Source: Alphaproteobacteria bacterium (GTDB taxonomy: Bacteria; Pseudomonadota; Alphaproteobacteria; Rhizobiales; Rhizobiaceae). Taken from it: 64,000 nt of DNA. Below, one piece after another: positions 36,206 through 46,227 of the stretch. The DNA lies in the NCBI GenBank assembly GCA_018823835.1, contig JAHJHT010000002.1, positions 186,001-250,000 on the forward strand, given 5' to 3'. The translations under genes and the position numbers were made by a program. The stretch's first letter is position 1; every line of letters starts with the position of its first letter. Under the pieces are notes generated by a model. It made no database searches, was not told the DNA's origin, and saw nothing but the letters and a program-made list of their open reading frames with translations.

Positions 36206-37207
36206 ATGACAACGCTTTCCGTCCTCGATCTCGCACCGGTTCCCGAAGGCAGCGATGTCGGCCAGTCTCTCGCCAATTCGCTCGAACTGGCCAAACGGGC
36301 CGAACAGCTCGGCTATCGTCGCTACTGGCTGGCCGAACACCACAACATGCCGGGCATCGCAAGCGCAGCGACCGCCGTGGTGATCGCCCATATCGCCGCA
36401 GGCACCTCGACCATCCGTGTCGGCGCGGGCGGCGTGATGCTGCCCAACCATGCGCCGCTGATCATCGCCGAGCAGTTCGGCACGCTGGCCGCGCTGCATC
36501 CCGGCCGGATCGACCTCGGGCTCGGTCGCGCGCCGGGCACAGACATGCTGACGGCCCGCGCACTACGCCGGAACCTCGAGGCCGGCGCCGACAATTTCCC
36601 GCAGGACGTCGTCGAACTGATCAACTATTTCGCGCCGGCCGAAGTCGGGCAGCGCGTGCGCGCCGTGCCCGGCGAGGGCCAGGAGGTCGAGGTCTGGATG
36701 CTCGGCTCCAGCACCTATGGCGCACAGCTCGCCGCCATGCTCGGCCTGCCCTACGCTTTCGCATCGCATTTCGCGCCAGCCGAGATGGAACACGCCGTCG
36801 ACATCTACCGCTCGCGCTTCGAGCCGTCGGGGCGGCTGGGCAAGCCAAACCTGATGCTCGGCCTCAACGTCTTCGCGGCCGAGACCGACGAGGAGGCGCA
36901 GTTCCTGTTCTCGTCGCTGCAGCAAGCCTTCGTGAACCTTCGCAGCGGCCGTCCGGGCAAGCTGCCGGCCCCCGTGGAAGGCTATGTGGAGGGTCTCGAT
37001 CCGATGGCCAGGGCGATGCTCGACCAGGCACTGTCCTGCGCCGTGGTCGGTTCGCCGTCGACAGTGAAGAAGGGGCTCGACGCCTTCATCCGGCGAACCG
37101 GGGCAGACGAACTCATGGTGACGGCGCAGATCTTCGACCAGAAGGCGCGGGTCCGCTCCTTCGAGATCCTGGCCGAGGCTCATCGCGACCTGCAGCAGGC
37201 CGCCTGA
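36206..37207 (+). CDS. LLM-class flavin-dependent oxidoreductase (MsnO8-like)
   Basis: 333-residue luciferase-like oxidoreductase: [18 protein letters not shown] at the start, [34 protein letters not shown], and [17 protein letters not shown] are hallmarks of the MsnO8/YhbW group. The native substrate is unknown. It lies 75 bases after the AI-2E gene. The downstream GNAT gene converges on it with a 10-base gap. Confidence 0.9.
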   Translation: MTTLSVLDLAPVPEGSDVGQSLANSLELAKRAEQLGYRRYWLAEHHNMPGIASAATAVVIAHIAAGTSTIRVGAGGVMLPNHAPLIIAEQFGTLAALHPGRIDLGLGRAPGTDMLTARALRRNLEAGADNFPQDVVELINYFAPAEVGQRVRAVPGEGQEVEVWMLGSSTYGAQLAAMLGLPYAFASHFAPAEMEHAVDIYRSRFEPSGRLGKPNLMLGLNVFAAETDEEAQFLFSSLQQAFVNLRSGRPGKLPAPVEGYVEGLDPMARAMLDQALSCAVVGSPSTVKKGLDAFIRRTGADELMVTAQIFDQKARVRSFEILAEAHRDLQQAA

Positions 37208-37217
37208 CGCGCATACT

Positions 37218-37703
37218 TCAGCCGGCAAGCGGTACCCGGTACATGCCGGCGCGCTCGTAAAGGCGGATCGCAGGCGCATTGCCGGCGTCCACCTTGAGGT
37301 CGAGATTAGAGGCTCCGCGCGCCCTGAACGCGCCGAAGACCTGGCGGAGCAGGCACCCGCCGATACCAAGGCGCCGGAATTCCGGGTGCACGGCAAGATC
37401 CTTCAGGAAGGCACTGGTCCAGCACTGCGCGACGCCGACAATGCGCAACTCGGCGTCCAACGCCACAAAGCACAGTGCGGCCTCAAATTCCGAATCCCTG
37501 GTCAGCGCGGTCCACCAGCCCTCCGGATCCTGCAGATCCGGCCCATGCAAGTCGGCGGCCTTCAGCAGCGCATGCACTGCCACCGCATCGCCGGGTGCAA
37601 GGGTGCGGCAGGCAAAGCCGGCCGGCCAGACCGGCGCATCAACCGGCTGCCCGAGATCGCGCCGGAAGCGCAGGGTAGTTCTTGCGACATCCTGGGACTG
37701 CAC
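37218..37703 (-). CDS. GNAT-family N-acetyltransferase
   Basis: 161-residue GNAT protein. The acetyl-CoA-binding stretch is KDLAVHPEFRRLGIGGCLLR (Q/R-x-x-G-x-G/A), and the C-terminal NAPAIRLYERAGM is typical of RimI-like enzymes. The start is GTG at 37703, twelve bases after the lytic transglycosylase stop, with no strong ribosome site, so the N-terminal 20 residues are uncertain. The substrate is unknown. Confidence 0.8.
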   Translation of the reverse strand: MQSQDVARTTLRFRRDLGQPVDAPVWPAGFACRTLAPGDAVAVHALLKAADLHGPDLQDPEGWWTALTRDSEFEAALCFVALDAELRIVGVAQCWTSAFLKDLAVHPEFRRLGIGGCLLRQVFGAFRARGASNLDLKVDAGNAPAIRLYERAGMYRVPLAG

Positions 37704-37715
37704 GACCGCGAATGC

Positions 37716-38975
37716 CTATTTCAGCGCCCGGACCAATTCCTTGTCCGGGAAACAGGTGGCGGCGAGGCCGTTCTTGGCCTGCCAGTCACCGATCGAGCGC
37801 CTGGTCTTGTAGCCGGGCAGGCCATCGGCGCCGCCGACGTCGTAGCCTTGCCTTTCCAGCCCGCGCTGCATGGCGGCTATGTCGGATCGATAGAGCGCGT
37901 CGACCTTGTTCCATCCCGAGGCGAAGCTCTTGTCGCCGTAGGCGATGCGGTCCGCTGCATGGCCCACGAACAGGGCGTAGACATCGCTCTCGTTGTATTC
38001 CTTCAGCACATAGAAGTTCGGGGTGACGATAAAGGCCGGGCCGTAACGCCCGGCCGGCATCATCAGGTATCCCTCGGCCCGAGCCTCGTGCTGCGGGAAG
38101 GGTTTGCCGCCCATCCTCTCTATGCCCATGGCGGCCCAGTCGGCGATTTTCCTGCCGCGGTCCGGCCCCTCCAGTGCACAGGTAACGTTGTCGGGCACCG
38201 TGACCTCGAAACCCCAGTCACGCCCCTTCACCCAGCCATAGTCGGCGAGATAGCTGGCGATGGAGGCCAGCGTATCGGCTTCAGAATTCCAGATGTCCGG
38301 GTTGCCCTTGCCGTCAAAGCCGACGGCGTGCTTGAGGAAGGAGGTCGGCATGAATTGCGGCTGGCCGAGCGCGCCGGCCCAGGACGATTTCATCGCGGCG
38401 CGCGGCGCCAGCCCTCGCTCGACCATGACGAGCGCGGCCAGCACCTCCTCGCGGAACATCTCCTTGCGGGTGGCGAGAAACGCCTTGGTGCCAAGCACCT
38501 CGAAGGCATCGTAGGGGATCTTGGCGTTGCCGAAGCCGGATTCGCGGCCCCATATCGCCAGGACAATGCCGCGCGGCACGCCGTAGCGCTTTTCCAGTGC
38601 GGCAAGCGCGGACGCATATTTCCCGGCGCGGGCCCGGCCGCCGGCCGTTACCCCGGCAACCGTGTTCTCGGCAAAGTAGTTGCCGGGCGAACGAAACTCG
38701 GCCTGGTGCTGGTCCTTCGGCGTCTCTTCCTTCTCACCCGGCATGACCAGGTCGGGCAGTTTGAGGTTTGGCTTCACGCCGGCAAAGGCCGCGTCGAATG
38801 TCTTCCTGGAAACGCCGTTGGCCTGGGCAGCGGGCCAAAGGTCCTTGGCGAGCCAGGCGCGGAACTGGTCGTCGATCTTCGCGGCCGAGGCCTTGCCTGC
38901 CGGCATCGCCAGCAGCAGGAACAGCACGAGCAGCCCAAGGAAAGGCAATCGCAACAGGTGGCTGCCAGCAATCAT
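37716..38975 (-). CDS. Lytic murein transglycosylase, MltB family
   Basis: 419-residue exported enzyme that cleaves MurNAc-GlcNAc bonds with 1,6-anhydro product. It has an N-terminal signal (LPFLGLLVLFLLLAMPAGKASA), the MltB-type SLT domain with catalytic Glu in IWGRESGFG, and the AGALGQPQFMPTSF and IASYLADYGWVKG motifs. A C-terminal peptidoglycan-binding domain spans about 355-419. No lipobox cysteine is seen at the signal. The ATG at 38975 is preferred over GTG at 38978, with GAGGAG six bases upstream. Confidence 0.93.
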   Translation of the reverse strand: MIAGSHLLRLPFLGLLVLFLLLAMPAGKASAAKIDDQFRAWLAKDLWPAAQANGVSRKTFDAAFAGVKPNLKLPDLVMPGEKEETPKDQHQAEFRSPGNYFAENTVAGVTAGGRARAGKYASALAALEKRYGVPRGIVLAIWGRESGFGNAKIPYDAFEVLGTKAFLATRKEMFREEVLAALVMVERGLAPRAAMKSSWAGALGQPQFMPTSFLKHAVGFDGKGNPDIWNSEADTLASIASYLADYGWVKGRDWGFEVTVPDNVTCALEGPDRGRKIADWAAMGIERMGGKPFPQHEARAEGYLMMPAGRYGPAFIVTPNFYVLKEYNESDVYALFVGHAADRIAYGDKSFASGWNKVDALYRSDIAAMQRGLERQGYDVGGADGLPGYKTRRSIGDWQAKNGLAATCFPDKELVRALK

Positions 38976-39000
38976 CACGGTCTCCTCGCCAGGATACGAG

Positions 39001-39606
39001 TCAGAACGCCGTCCGCGACTTCAGCGCCGCCGAGAGCGTTCCCTCGTCAAGATAGTCGAGCTCGCCGCCGACCGGCACGCCGTGCGCGAGCCGCGTCACC
39101 TTCACGCCGAAGTCGGAGAGCTGGTCAGTCAGATAGTGTGCCGTCGTCTGACCTTCGACGGTCGCGTTGACCGCGATGATGATCTCCGTCACGCCACCCG
39201 GCGCGACGCGGTCGATCAACGCCTTGATGTTCAACTGGTCCGGTCCGATGCCGTCGAGCGGCGAAAGCGTGCCGCCCAGCACATGGAACAGCGCGTTCAT
39301 CGAGCCGGCCCGCTCAAGCGCCCAGAGATCGGCGACATCCTCGACCACGATGATGGTGCCCGGGTCGCGCCGAGCGTCGGTGCAGATCATGCAGGGATCG
39401 GAGGTATCGACATTGCCGCAGGTCGAACAGATGCGAACCTTTTCCAGGGCCTCGCCCATGGCCGAAGCAAGCGGCGCCAGAAGCTGCTCCTTCTTCTTGA
39501 TGAGGTGCAGCGCCGCGCGCCGGGCCGAGCGCGGGCCGAGCCCCGGCACCTTGGCCAGGAGCTGGATCAGGCGTTCGATTTCCGGACCGGCGATTCGCTT
39601 GGACAT
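39001..39606 (-). CDS. recR: RecR, recombination mediator
   Basis: 201-residue RecR that helps RecF/RecO load RecA at gaps. It has the N-terminal helix-hairpin-helix ([19 protein letters not shown]), a C4 zinc finger (CSTCGN..DPCMIC), a Toprim domain ([12 protein letters not shown]) and the C-terminal Walker-B-like region. It lies downstream of dnaX and ybaB, a classic dnaX-ybaB-recR set here interrupted by a plus-strand GNAT gene. Confidence 0.96.
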   Translation of the reverse strand: MSKRIAGPEIERLIQLLAKVPGLGPRSARRAALHLIKKKEQLLAPLASAMGEALEKVRICSTCGNVDTSDPCMICTDARRDPGTIIVVEDVADLWALERAGSMNALFHVLGGTLSPLDGIGPDQLNIKALIDRVAPGGVTEIIIAVNATVEGQTTAHYLTDQLSDFGVKVTRLAHGVPVGGELDYLDEGTLSAALKSRTAF

Positions 39607-39703
39607 TGACGTGGTTTAGCGGGGAACGGCGAAATTGGGTAGCAGCGGCGGCAGCGACATTTATGATGCTGGGTCGGAGCGGCAGGAAAACGGCAAGACC
39701 TCC

Positions 39704-40210
39704 ATGAGCGAGATAAGCATCCGCGCGGCGCGAAGCGAGGACCAGGAACTCCTGTCGGCGCTGCTTGCCGCATCCTATGCCAGTCTCAAGGGGTCATATG
39801 ACCCACACGGGCTTGATGCTGCCTTGCCCTACATGTCTCGCGCCAACCCGAAGCTGCTGGCGGGGGGAGCCTACTATCTTGCCGCGATCGGCGGCGAGCC
39901 GGCCGGCTGCGGCGGCTGGTCAGTGGAAAAGCCTGGCAGCGGCGAGATTCGCCAGGGGATCGCACATATCAGGCATTTCGCCACCCATCCCGAACATATG
40001 CGAAAAGGCGTGGCGCGAAGCCTGCTGCTGCGATGCCTCGCGGAAGCATCGGCAGCTGGCATCCGAACGATGAGGTGCCAGTCGACCCTGCCGGCGGAAG
40101 GGTTCTACCGCTCCGCGGGCTTTCGCCGCCTCGGCGTCATCGAGGTCGAGATGGGACCGGACCTGGTCCTACCCGCCGTCGACATGAGGCTTGAGTTGTC
40201 GAAGCCCTAG
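39704..40210 (+). CDS. GNAT-family N-acetyltransferase
   Basis: 168-residue GNAT enzyme: [20 protein letters not shown] at the start, [20 protein letters not shown] as the acetyl-CoA loop, and [14 protein letters not shown] at the end. The substrate is unknown. It is inserted on the opposite strand between recR and ybaB and shares its CTAG stop with ybaB. The start at 39704 was chosen over an upstream in-frame codon at 39635 because the latter adds a disordered leader. Confidence 0.85.
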   Translation: MSEISIRAARSEDQELLSALLAASYASLKGSYDPHGLDAALPYMSRANPKLLAGGAYYLAAIGGEPAGCGGWSVEKPGSGEIRQGIAHIRHFATHPEHMRKGVARSLLLRCLAEASAAGIRTMRCQSTLPAEGFYRSAGFRRLGVIEVEMGPDLVLPAVDMRLELSKP

Positions 40211-40530
40211 AAGGGCAGCTTCATGCCGGGCGGAATCGGCAGGCCAGCGGTCAGTTCCCGCGTCTTTTCCTGCATGACCGCCTCGACCTTTGCCTTGGCG
40301 TCGTTGTGCGCCGCCAGGACGAGGTCCTCGAGGATCTCGACCTCATCTTCCTTGAACAGGGACGGATCGATCTTCAGCGACTTCATCTCGAACTTGCCGG
40401 ACAAAGTCACGGTGACGAGGCCGCCCCCCGCCTGGCCGCTGGCCTCGATCGTCGCAAGTTCCTCCTGCATGCCCTGAAACTTCGCCTGCATTTCCTTGGC
40501 CTTGCCCATAAGGCCGAGCAGATCCTTCAT
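40207..40530 (-). CDS. ybaB: YbaB/EbfC nucleoid-associated protein
   Basis: 107-residue DNA-binding protein of the YbaB/EbfC family. It has the [19 protein letters not shown] helix and [20 protein letters not shown] strands, and ends [12 protein letters not shown], all typical. It starts 11 bases after the dnaX stop, so it is probably co-transcribed with dnaX as in most bacteria. It binds DNA as a dimer and may act with RecR in repair. Confidence 0.95.
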   Translation of the reverse strand: MKDLLGLMGKAKEMQAKFQGMQEELATIEASGQAGGGLVTVTLSGKFEMKSLKIDPSLFKEDEVEILEDLVLAAHNDAKAKVEAVMQEKTRELTAGLPIPPGMKLPF

Positions 40531-40541
40531 GATGGTCTCCG

Positions 40542-42353
40542 TTAGCTGTCGATGTCGTCGTCATCCGCCGGTTCAGGCGGTGGACTGTTCTCATCGGATT
40601 GGATTTCAGTCGCGTCCGGGATGCGCACGTCGATTACCTTGGCACCGGGAAACCGCGACAGTATGGCGGCAACGGCCGGATCGCTCTTGGCGTCGAGAAT
40701 GGCGCTGTCACGCCTGGCGGTTTCAGCCTCCGCGAGCGTCTTTCCACCCTCTTCCCGCGACAGCGAGACAATCCACTGCCGGCCAGTCCAGGACTTCAGC
40801 CTCGTCGTCAGGTCGCCGAGCAGGGTCTTTGGCGCATCGCCGGTCAGGCTGACGTCGAGCCGCCCGGGCTCGATGCGGACCAGCCGCACATACTGCTTCA
40901 GCGAAATCTTGAACAGCTTGTCGCGGTGCGTGTCGGCAAGGGCGGCTATGTCTTCAAGCGAGCGAACAGCTACGGCGGGCGCCTCGGCCACCGGCTCGGG
41001 TGCCGGCGTGAATTCGACAGGCTTCTCAGCCGGTTCGACCAGACGCATCGTCTGCCCGCTGCCGGAGCTCGTCGCCACCATTCGCGACTGCGGAGGATTT
41101 GCACCATTGCCCGGCTGCGTGGGCGCCTGGCCCGGTGACTGGCGTGGCGCGGCGCCGCTCGACACCGGCGAGCCGTCCGACAGCGACTTCAGCGCCTCGT
41201 CGAGCGTCGGCAGGTCGGCAGCATGCGCTATACGGATCAGCACCATCTCGGCGGCGCTGACCGGCCGGTTCGACGACTGCACCTCGGGAATTCCCTTGAG
41301 CAGCATCTGCCAGCTGCGCGACAGAACTCTTACCGACAGCGTCTTGGCGAACTCGGCACCGCGGCCGCGCTCCTCTTCCGACAGCGAGGCGTCGTTGATC
41401 GCCGACGGCACGAATCGCAGGCGGGTGACCAGATGGTTGAACTCGGCAAGATCGGTCAGAACGGCAACCGGGTCGGCCCCGACATCGTATTGAGCGCGGA
41501 AGGCGTTGAGTGCGGCGGCGACATCGCCTTTCACCAGGTATTCGAAGAGTTCCACGACGCGCGCCCGGTCGGCGAGACCCAGCATGGTGCGAACCTGCTC
41601 GGCCGTAACCGTGCCCGCGCCATGCGCGATCGCCTGGTCGAGAATCGACAGAGCATCACGCACCGAGCCTTCGGCCGCGCGGGCGATCATGGCCAGCGCC
41701 TCGTCGTCGACGCCGATCTGCTCCTGGCCGGCAATGCCGCGCATATGTTCCGTCAGCATGCTGGCGTCGACCCTTCTGAGGTCGAAGCGCTGGCAGCGCG
41801 ACAGGACGGTGATCGGAACCTTGCGGATTTCGGTTGTCGCGAAGATGAACTTGACGTGCGGCGGCGGCTCCTCGAGCGTCTTCAGCAGACCGTTGAAGGC
41901 CTGCGTCGACAGCATGTGGACCTCATCGATGATGTAGACCTTGTAACGGGCCGACACCGGCGCATAGCGCACCTGCTCGATGATCTCGCGAATGTCGTCG
42001 ATGCCGGTGTGCGACGCGGCATCCATCTCGGTGACGTCGACATGACGTCCCTCCATGATAGCCTTGCAGTGCTCGCCTGGCACCGAAAGATCGACGGAAG
42101 GCTGGTCGACAGTGCCTGTCTTGTAGTTGAGCGCCCGCGCCAGGATGCGCGCCGTCGTCGTCTTGCCGACACCGCGAACGCCGGTCAGCATCCAGGCCTG
42201 CGCGATACGGCCGGTCGAAAAGGCGTTGGTGAGGGTCCGCACCATCGGCTCCTGGCCGATCAGCGAGGTGAAGTCGGAGGGACGGTATTTGCGCGCGAGA
42301 ACCCTGTAGCCGCCGGCGGCCTGGCCCTTCGGATCGTTTCCGGCGTCGCTCAT
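40542..42353 (-). CDS. dnaX: DnaX, DNA polymerase III tau/gamma subunit
   Basis: 603-residue clamp-loader subunit. The N-terminal AAA+ domain is clear: [19 protein letters not shown], Walker [13 protein letters not shown], Walker [11 protein letters not shown], sensor [18 protein letters not shown]. Domain III and a C-terminal tau-type region follow ([18 protein letters not shown]); the tail ends in an acidic stretch. The cysteine zinc cluster usual after Walker A appears reduced (only GEHCKAI remains). The start at 42353 is preferred, because the longer frame to 42638 would run through the SRP RNA. No A-rich frameshift site was noticed. Confidence 0.93.
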   Translation of the reverse strand: MSDAGNDPKGQAAGGYRVLARKYRPSDFTSLIGQEPMVRTLTNAFSTGRIAQAWMLTGVRGVGKTTTARILARALNYKTGTVDQPSVDLSVPGEHCKAIMEGRHVDVTEMDAASHTGIDDIREIIEQVRYAPVSARYKVYIIDEVHMLSTQAFNGLLKTLEEPPPHVKFIFATTEIRKVPITVLSRCQRFDLRRVDASMLTEHMRGIAGQEQIGVDDEALAMIARAAEGSVRDALSILDQAIAHGAGTVTAEQVRTMLGLADRARVVELFEYLVKGDVAAALNAFRAQYDVGADPVAVLTDLAEFNHLVTRLRFVPSAINDASLSEEERGRGAEFAKTLSVRVLSRSWQMLLKGIPEVQSSNRPVSAAEMVLIRIAHAADLPTLDEALKSLSDGSPVSSGAAPRQSPGQAPTQPGNGANPPQSRMVATSSGSGQTMRLVEPAEKPVEFTPAPEPVAEAPAVAVRSLEDIAALADTHRDKLFKISLKQYVRLVRIEPGRLDVSLTGDAPKTLLGDLTTRLKSWTGRQWIVSLSREEGGKTLAEAETARRDSAILDAKSDPAVAAILSRFPGAKVIDVRIPDATEIQSDENSPPPEPADDDDIDS

Positions 42354-42460
42354 CCCGTTTCCCGTATTCCCGTGGCAGGCCGATTCCCCCGCCAGACCTT
42401 CGCCTGCGCGGCATCGCGCCGTCAATGATGCGGCGGTCGATGCTGACATATCATGGGTTA

Positions 42461-42560
42461 GGTGGGAGGCTGGAACAATGACCCGTTCCGTGCTCGTTAG
42501 GGCTGCTTCCTTCCGGACCTGACCCGGTTGGCGAGTGGCTCGTCCACCACCAACCTCCCG
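42461..42560 (-). ncRNA. ffs: Small SRP RNA (4.5S type)
   Basis: On the minus strand the conserved SRP domain IV core GGTCAGGTCCGGAAGGAAGC is present, flanked by long pairing arms; the ends GGGAGGTTGGTGG and CCAGCCTCCCACC pair to close the rod. The length of about 100 nt is normal. It works with Ffh in co-translational membrane targeting. Its position just upstream of dnaX is the usual alphaproteobacterial one. The rest of 42354-42695 holds the dnaX leader and the HIT gene promoter; no other feature is seen there. Confidence 0.93.
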
Positions 42561-42695
42561 CTGTCCATATCGGCAATTTGGCCGGCGATTGCAAGAGCGG
42601 GATTGAAGACCGCGACAAGACGGCCGCACGCCGTTCACGATTCGCTTGCAGCGAAAGGGCGGTCGCTCTAGCCTTCAGAAAAGGAGGGAACGCAG

Positions 42696-43115
42696 ATGAA
42701 GCCGGGCGGCAAGGCCGGATTTTCGCTGGACGGCCGACTGGAGGCCGACAGCGAGCAACTGATGTGGCTCGGCCTTTGCGAACTGCGTGTCATGAACGAC
42801 CGGCGCTGGCCCTGGCTGCTCCTCGTACCGCAAAGGTCCGGCATCGAGGAAATCCACGACATGACGCCGCTCGACCAGGCCATGCTGACCTTCGAAACCA
42901 ACATGGTCGCACAGGCGCTGAAGACCGTCACCGGCTGCACCAAGATCAACTCGGCGGCGCTCGGCAACATTGTGCGGCAGTTGCACGTCCATGTCGTTGC
43001 CCGTTCCGAAGGCGATCCGGGATGGCCCGGTCCGGTCTGGGGCCACGGCTCGCGCGAGCCTTACAAGCGTTCCGACATTCACCTGTTTGCTCAAAAGATA
43101 AAGGCGGCGCTATAA
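42696..43115 (+). CDS. HIT-family hydrolase
   Basis: 139-residue histidine-triad protein. The active-site strand reads QLHVHVVAR, so the catalytic pair of histidines is present while the first triad position is glutamine, followed by DPGWPGPVWG. Relatives hydrolyse dinucleoside polyphosphates or aminoacyl/phosphoramidate nucleotides. The start at 42696 has a near-perfect AAGGAGGG. nudC begins 36 bases downstream, so the two nucleotide hydrolases are probably co-expressed. Confidence 0.9.
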   Translation: MKPGGKAGFSLDGRLEADSEQLMWLGLCELRVMNDRRWPWLLLVPQRSGIEEIHDMTPLDQAMLTFETNMVAQALKTVTGCTKINSAALGNIVRQLHVHVVARSEGDPGWPGPVWGHGSREPYKRSDIHLFAQKIKAAL

Positions 43116-43151
43116 CCCCGGCGACCTCTCCCTAATCGCCGAGTCTCCTGC

Positions 43152-44090
43152 ATGAGCTTCCGTCTATTCGATGCGCCAGCGACAGAGCCCAGCCAGACCA
43201 TGGGCTTTGCCGGAAACATCCTCGACCGCCAGTCGGAAAACCGCAGCGACGACGCCGCGCTGCGCGCCCTGGACGATCCAGGTGCGCGTCTCTTCCTGAT
43301 GGGCGGCGGCCGCGCGCTGCTGAAGCTCGCGGGCGAAGCCTTCGACGGGCAGTTCACGCGAGCGGAGGCACAATCCTTCCAGGCGCTGGAAGACCAGGCG
43401 ATCCTGCTTGGTTTCTCGCCGCAGGGCCCGATGCTGGCAGCGCCGGTTTCTCTCGATCCTGAAACGCTGCCGGAGACGATCAAGGCCGTCGACTACCGGT
43501 CGATCAACATGCAGGGGCTGCTCGACCCCGCCTCGCTGGGCGCGCTGGCGCAGGGTGCCGGCCTGCTGGCCTGGCATGCGAACCACCGCTTCTGCGGCCG
43601 CTGCGGCCAGCCGACAGAAATGCGCGCAGGCGGATACAAGCGTGTCTGCATGTCTTGCGGCGCGGAACACTTCCCGCGCACCGACCCGGTCGCCATCATG
43701 CTGACCGTGGCGCGGGACAAGTGCATCCTTGGACGCAGCAAGCATTTCGCGCCCGGCATGTATTCCGCGCTGGCCGGCTTCATTGAGCCGGGCGAAACGA
43801 TCGAGAACGCGGTACGCCGCGAGACCCTGGAGGAAGCCGGGATCCGGCTCGGCCGCGTCGTCTACCACGCCAGCCAGCCCTGGCCGTTTCCCTATTCGCT
43901 GATGATCGGCTGCTACGGCGAAGCGCTCAACGAGGATATCGACGCCGACCTCGAGGAACTGGAAGACTGCCGCTGGTTTTCGCGCGAGGAGGTTCTGACC
44001 ATGCTCGCCAGGACCCATCCCACTCATTTCGTGCCGCCGAAGGGCGCCATCGCCTATCATCTCATCCGTGACTGGGCCGAGAGCGCCTGA
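43152..44090 (+). CDS. nudC: NudC, NAD(H)/RNA-cap pyrophosphatase
   Basis: 312-residue Nudix enzyme that cleaves NADH or the NAD cap of RNA. It has an N-terminal domain, the four-cysteine zinc site (CGRCG and CMSCG, about residues 149-180), the Nudix box GFIEPGETIENAVRRETLEE followed by AG, and the NudC-specific SQPWPFPYSLMIG. All motifs are intact. It lies downstream of the HIT gene on the same strand. Confidence 0.95.
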   Translation: MSFRLFDAPATEPSQTMGFAGNILDRQSENRSDDAALRALDDPGARLFLMGGGRALLKLAGEAFDGQFTRAEAQSFQALEDQAILLGFSPQGPMLAAPVSLDPETLPETIKAVDYRSINMQGLLDPASLGALAQGAGLLAWHANHRFCGRCGQPTEMRAGGYKRVCMSCGAEHFPRTDPVAIMLTVARDKCILGRSKHFAPGMYSALAGFIEPGETIENAVRRETLEEAGIRLGRVVYHASQPWPFPYSLMIGCYGEALNEDIDADLEELEDCRWFSREEVLTMLARTHPTHFVPPKGAIAYHLIRDWAESA

Positions 44091-44112
44091 ACTCTGACAA
44101 GGGGACCGACAA

Positions 44113-44406
44113 ATGATCCGCCACACCGTCACGTTTCGCCTGAAGCACCGGCCCGGCTCGCCTGAGGAGGCTGTTTTCCTGGCCGACAGCCTGGCACTGG
44201 CGACCATTCCCGGCGTGAAGCATTTCGAGCAGTTGAAACAAATCAGCCCTAAGAACGATTTCCACTACGGCTTCTCGATGGAATTCGACGACCAGGCTGC
44301 CTATCACGGCTACAATAACCATCCCTACCACGTCGCCTATGTGAGGGACCGCTGGCTTCCCGAAGTCGAGGCGTTTCTCGAGATCGACTACGTGCCGCTC
44401 GCCTGA
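44113..44406 (+). CDS. Dabb (stress-responsive alpha/beta barrel) protein
   Basis: 97-residue dimeric alpha/beta-barrel protein: MIRHTVTFRLKHRPGS, then PGVKHFEQLKQISPKNDF and a YNNHPYHVAYVRDRW C-terminal signature. The family includes stress-induced proteins and cyclases; the function is not defined here. It lies 22 bases after nudC and its stop is 13 bases from convergent pheA. Confidence 0.9.
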   Translation: MIRHTVTFRLKHRPGSPEEAVFLADSLALATIPGVKHFEQLKQISPKNDFHYGFSMEFDDQAAYHGYNNHPYHVAYVRDRWLPEVEAFLEIDYVPLA

Positions 44407-44419
44407 GGATGAAGCCCGG

Positions 44420-45286
44420 TCAGTCGGCGACCTTCCACTCGTCGCGCGACTGGCTTGCAGGGTAGACGCCCAGGATCCTGACCTCGCGCGAGAAGAAGCG
44501 CAGTTCGTCGAGCGCCAGCTTGACCATGGGATCGTCCGGGTGGCCCTCGATGTCGGCGTAGAACAGTGTCGCCGTGAAAGCGCCGAGCTGATAGCTCTCG
44601 AGCTTCGTCATATTGACGCCGTTGGTGGCGAAACCGCCCATCGCCTTGTAGAGCGCGGCCGGCACGTTGCGGACGCGGAAGATGAAGGTCGTCATCATCC
44701 CGGCATCCGGTGACGGGCGCTCGGCCCATTGCTTGCTCTTGGTCAAAACGACGAAACGGGTCACGTTGGTATCCGTGTCCTCGACGTTCTCCTCCATGAT
44801 GTCGAGCCCATAGAGGCTTGAGGCGAGACGCGGCGCGAGGGCGGCCATGGTGCGGTCTCCGATATCCCGCACAAGCCTGGCAGCACCGGCGGTGTCGCCG
44901 GCGATAACCGGCTTCCAACCGTTCTTGCGAATGTACTTCCGGCACTGGCCCAGCGCGTGGATGTGGCTGTGGACGGTCTTGATCTCCTTGCGGGCCACGC
45001 CCGGCAGCGCCATCAGCTGGAAATGGATGGGCAGGAAGTACTCGCCGATGATGTGCAGTTTCGATTCAGGCAGCAGATGGTGGATGTCGGCGACACGGCC
45101 CGCGATCGTGTTTTCGATCGGGATCATGGCCAGATCCGCCTTGCCGGTCTCGACCGCATTGAAGGCGTCCTCGAATGTCGGGCACGGCAGCGGCTCCATT
45201 CCCGGAAACATGTCGCGGCAGGCAGTATCCGAATTTGCCCCCGGCTCTCCCTGGAAGGAAATCCTGTTGGTCTTTTCAGCGGGCAT
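44420..45286 (-). CDS. pheA: PheA, prephenate dehydratase
   Basis: 288-residue monofunctional prephenate dehydratase of phenylalanine synthesis. The catalytic domain (about residues 8-185) has [31 protein letters not shown] and [10 protein letters not shown]; a C-terminal ACT domain (about 205-275) has the phenylalanine-binding [10 protein letters not shown]-type motif. No chorismate mutase domain is present. The start at 45286 overlaps the end of kdsB by 11 bases. The long open frame to 45646 lies inside kdsB and is rejected. Confidence 0.95.
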   Translation of the reverse strand: MPAEKTNRISFQGEPGANSDTACRDMFPGMEPLPCPTFEDAFNAVETGKADLAMIPIENTIAGRVADIHHLLPESKLHIIGEYFLPIHFQLMALPGVARKEIKTVHSHIHALGQCRKYIRKNGWKPVIAGDTAGAARLVRDIGDRTMAALAPRLASSLYGLDIMEENVEDTDTNVTRFVVLTKSKQWAERPSPDAGMMTTFIFRVRNVPAALYKAMGGFATNGVNMTKLESYQLGAFTATLFYADIEGHPDDPMVKLALDELRFFSREVRILGVYPASQSRDEWKVAD

Positions 45287-46028
45287 GGTCGGAGCCTCTT
45301 CGGTCTGCAAGAATTTCTCGGGCGCGCTCAAGGTCCTCGGGCGTGTCGACGCCCAGCGGAACCGACTGCACGATCTCGGCGTCGATGCGCATACCGGCTT
45401 CCAGCGCGCGCAACTGCTCAAGCCGTTCACGCCGCTCGAGCGGCGATGGCGGCAGCGACACGAAGCGCTGCAGCGCTGCGCGACGATAGGCGTAGAGCCC
45501 GATGTGATGGTAGAGAGGGCCGTCTCCCCAGGGGGCCGTGGCGCGTGTGAAGTAGAGCGCGCGCAGGCGCGACGACGACACCGGCGAACCGACGAGCTTG
45601 ACCACGTTAGGGTTGGTTTTTTCAGCCTCGCGCGAAATCTCGACACACAGCGTGGCGATATCGACGGCCGGATTCTCGAATGGCGCGAGGACCGCGCGGA
45701 TCGATTCCGGCTCGATCGTCGGCAGGTCGCCCTGTACGTTTACCACCGTTTCGATGCGGCCGTGCGGATCCAGCGCCTGCAGCGCCTCGAAGATCCTGTC
45801 CGATCCCGACTGGTGATCCTCTCTCGTCATCGCAGCCTCGAAGCCGTGTGCGCGGACAGCATCGGCTACAGCCTCACTGTCGGTGGCCACGATCACGCGA
45901 CCGAGCCCGCTCTCAGCCGAACGCTCGGCGACATGGACGATCATGGGGCGCCCGGCAATGTCGGCCAAAGGCTTGCCGGGAAGCCGCATCGAGGCCATCC
46001 GGGCCGGGATAATGACAAGTGCAGGCAT
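45276..46028 (-). CDS. kdsB: KdsB, CMP-KDO synthetase
   Basis: 250-residue cytidylyltransferase that activates 3-deoxy-D-manno-octulosonate for LPS core synthesis. N-terminal [19 protein letters not shown] (nucleotide-binding), VVNVQGDLP and [13 protein letters not shown] are diagnostic. The start at 46028 gives the standard N-terminus; 28 further in-frame residues are open but atypical. It is cotranscribed with and overlaps pheA, a recurring pair in this order, and is divergent from the cytochrome c gene. Confidence 0.94.
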   Translation of the reverse strand: MPALVIIPARMASMRLPGKPLADIAGRPMIVHVAERSAESGLGRVIVATDSEAVADAVRAHGFEAAMTREDHQSGSDRIFEALQALDPHGRIETVVNVQGDLPTIEPESIRAVLAPFENPAVDIATLCVEISREAEKTNPNVVKLVGSPVSSSRLRALYFTRATAPWGDGPLYHHIGLYAYRRAALQRFVSLPPSPLERRERLEQLRALEAGMRIDAEIVQSVPLGVDTPEDLERAREILADRRGSDHAR

Positions 46029-46227
46029 GGGAACCGATGCGGTCTGGACGGGGTTGCCAAAAGTGGCAAAAGGTCTCACTGGAACCGCCCTTATAGGTGT
46101 TGCAACGACCAAGCAAAAGACCTAGTTTCCGGCCAAATCGACCGGCCCGGCCGGAGAGAAATATCATATCATCCACCGCGCAGAAGGAAGCTTCCGCCGG
46201 TGTGCCGGCCAAGGGAGCCTCGGGCGA

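Noticed and set aside
37386-39170. 594-codon plus-strand frame opposite the lytic transglycosylase
   Set aside because: Shadow frame; the minus-strand protein has a signal peptide, SLT motifs and a ribosome site.
42354-42638. N-terminal extension of DnaX by 95 codons
   Set aside because: The extension would translate through the SRP RNA gene; the protein family starts near the ATG at 42353.
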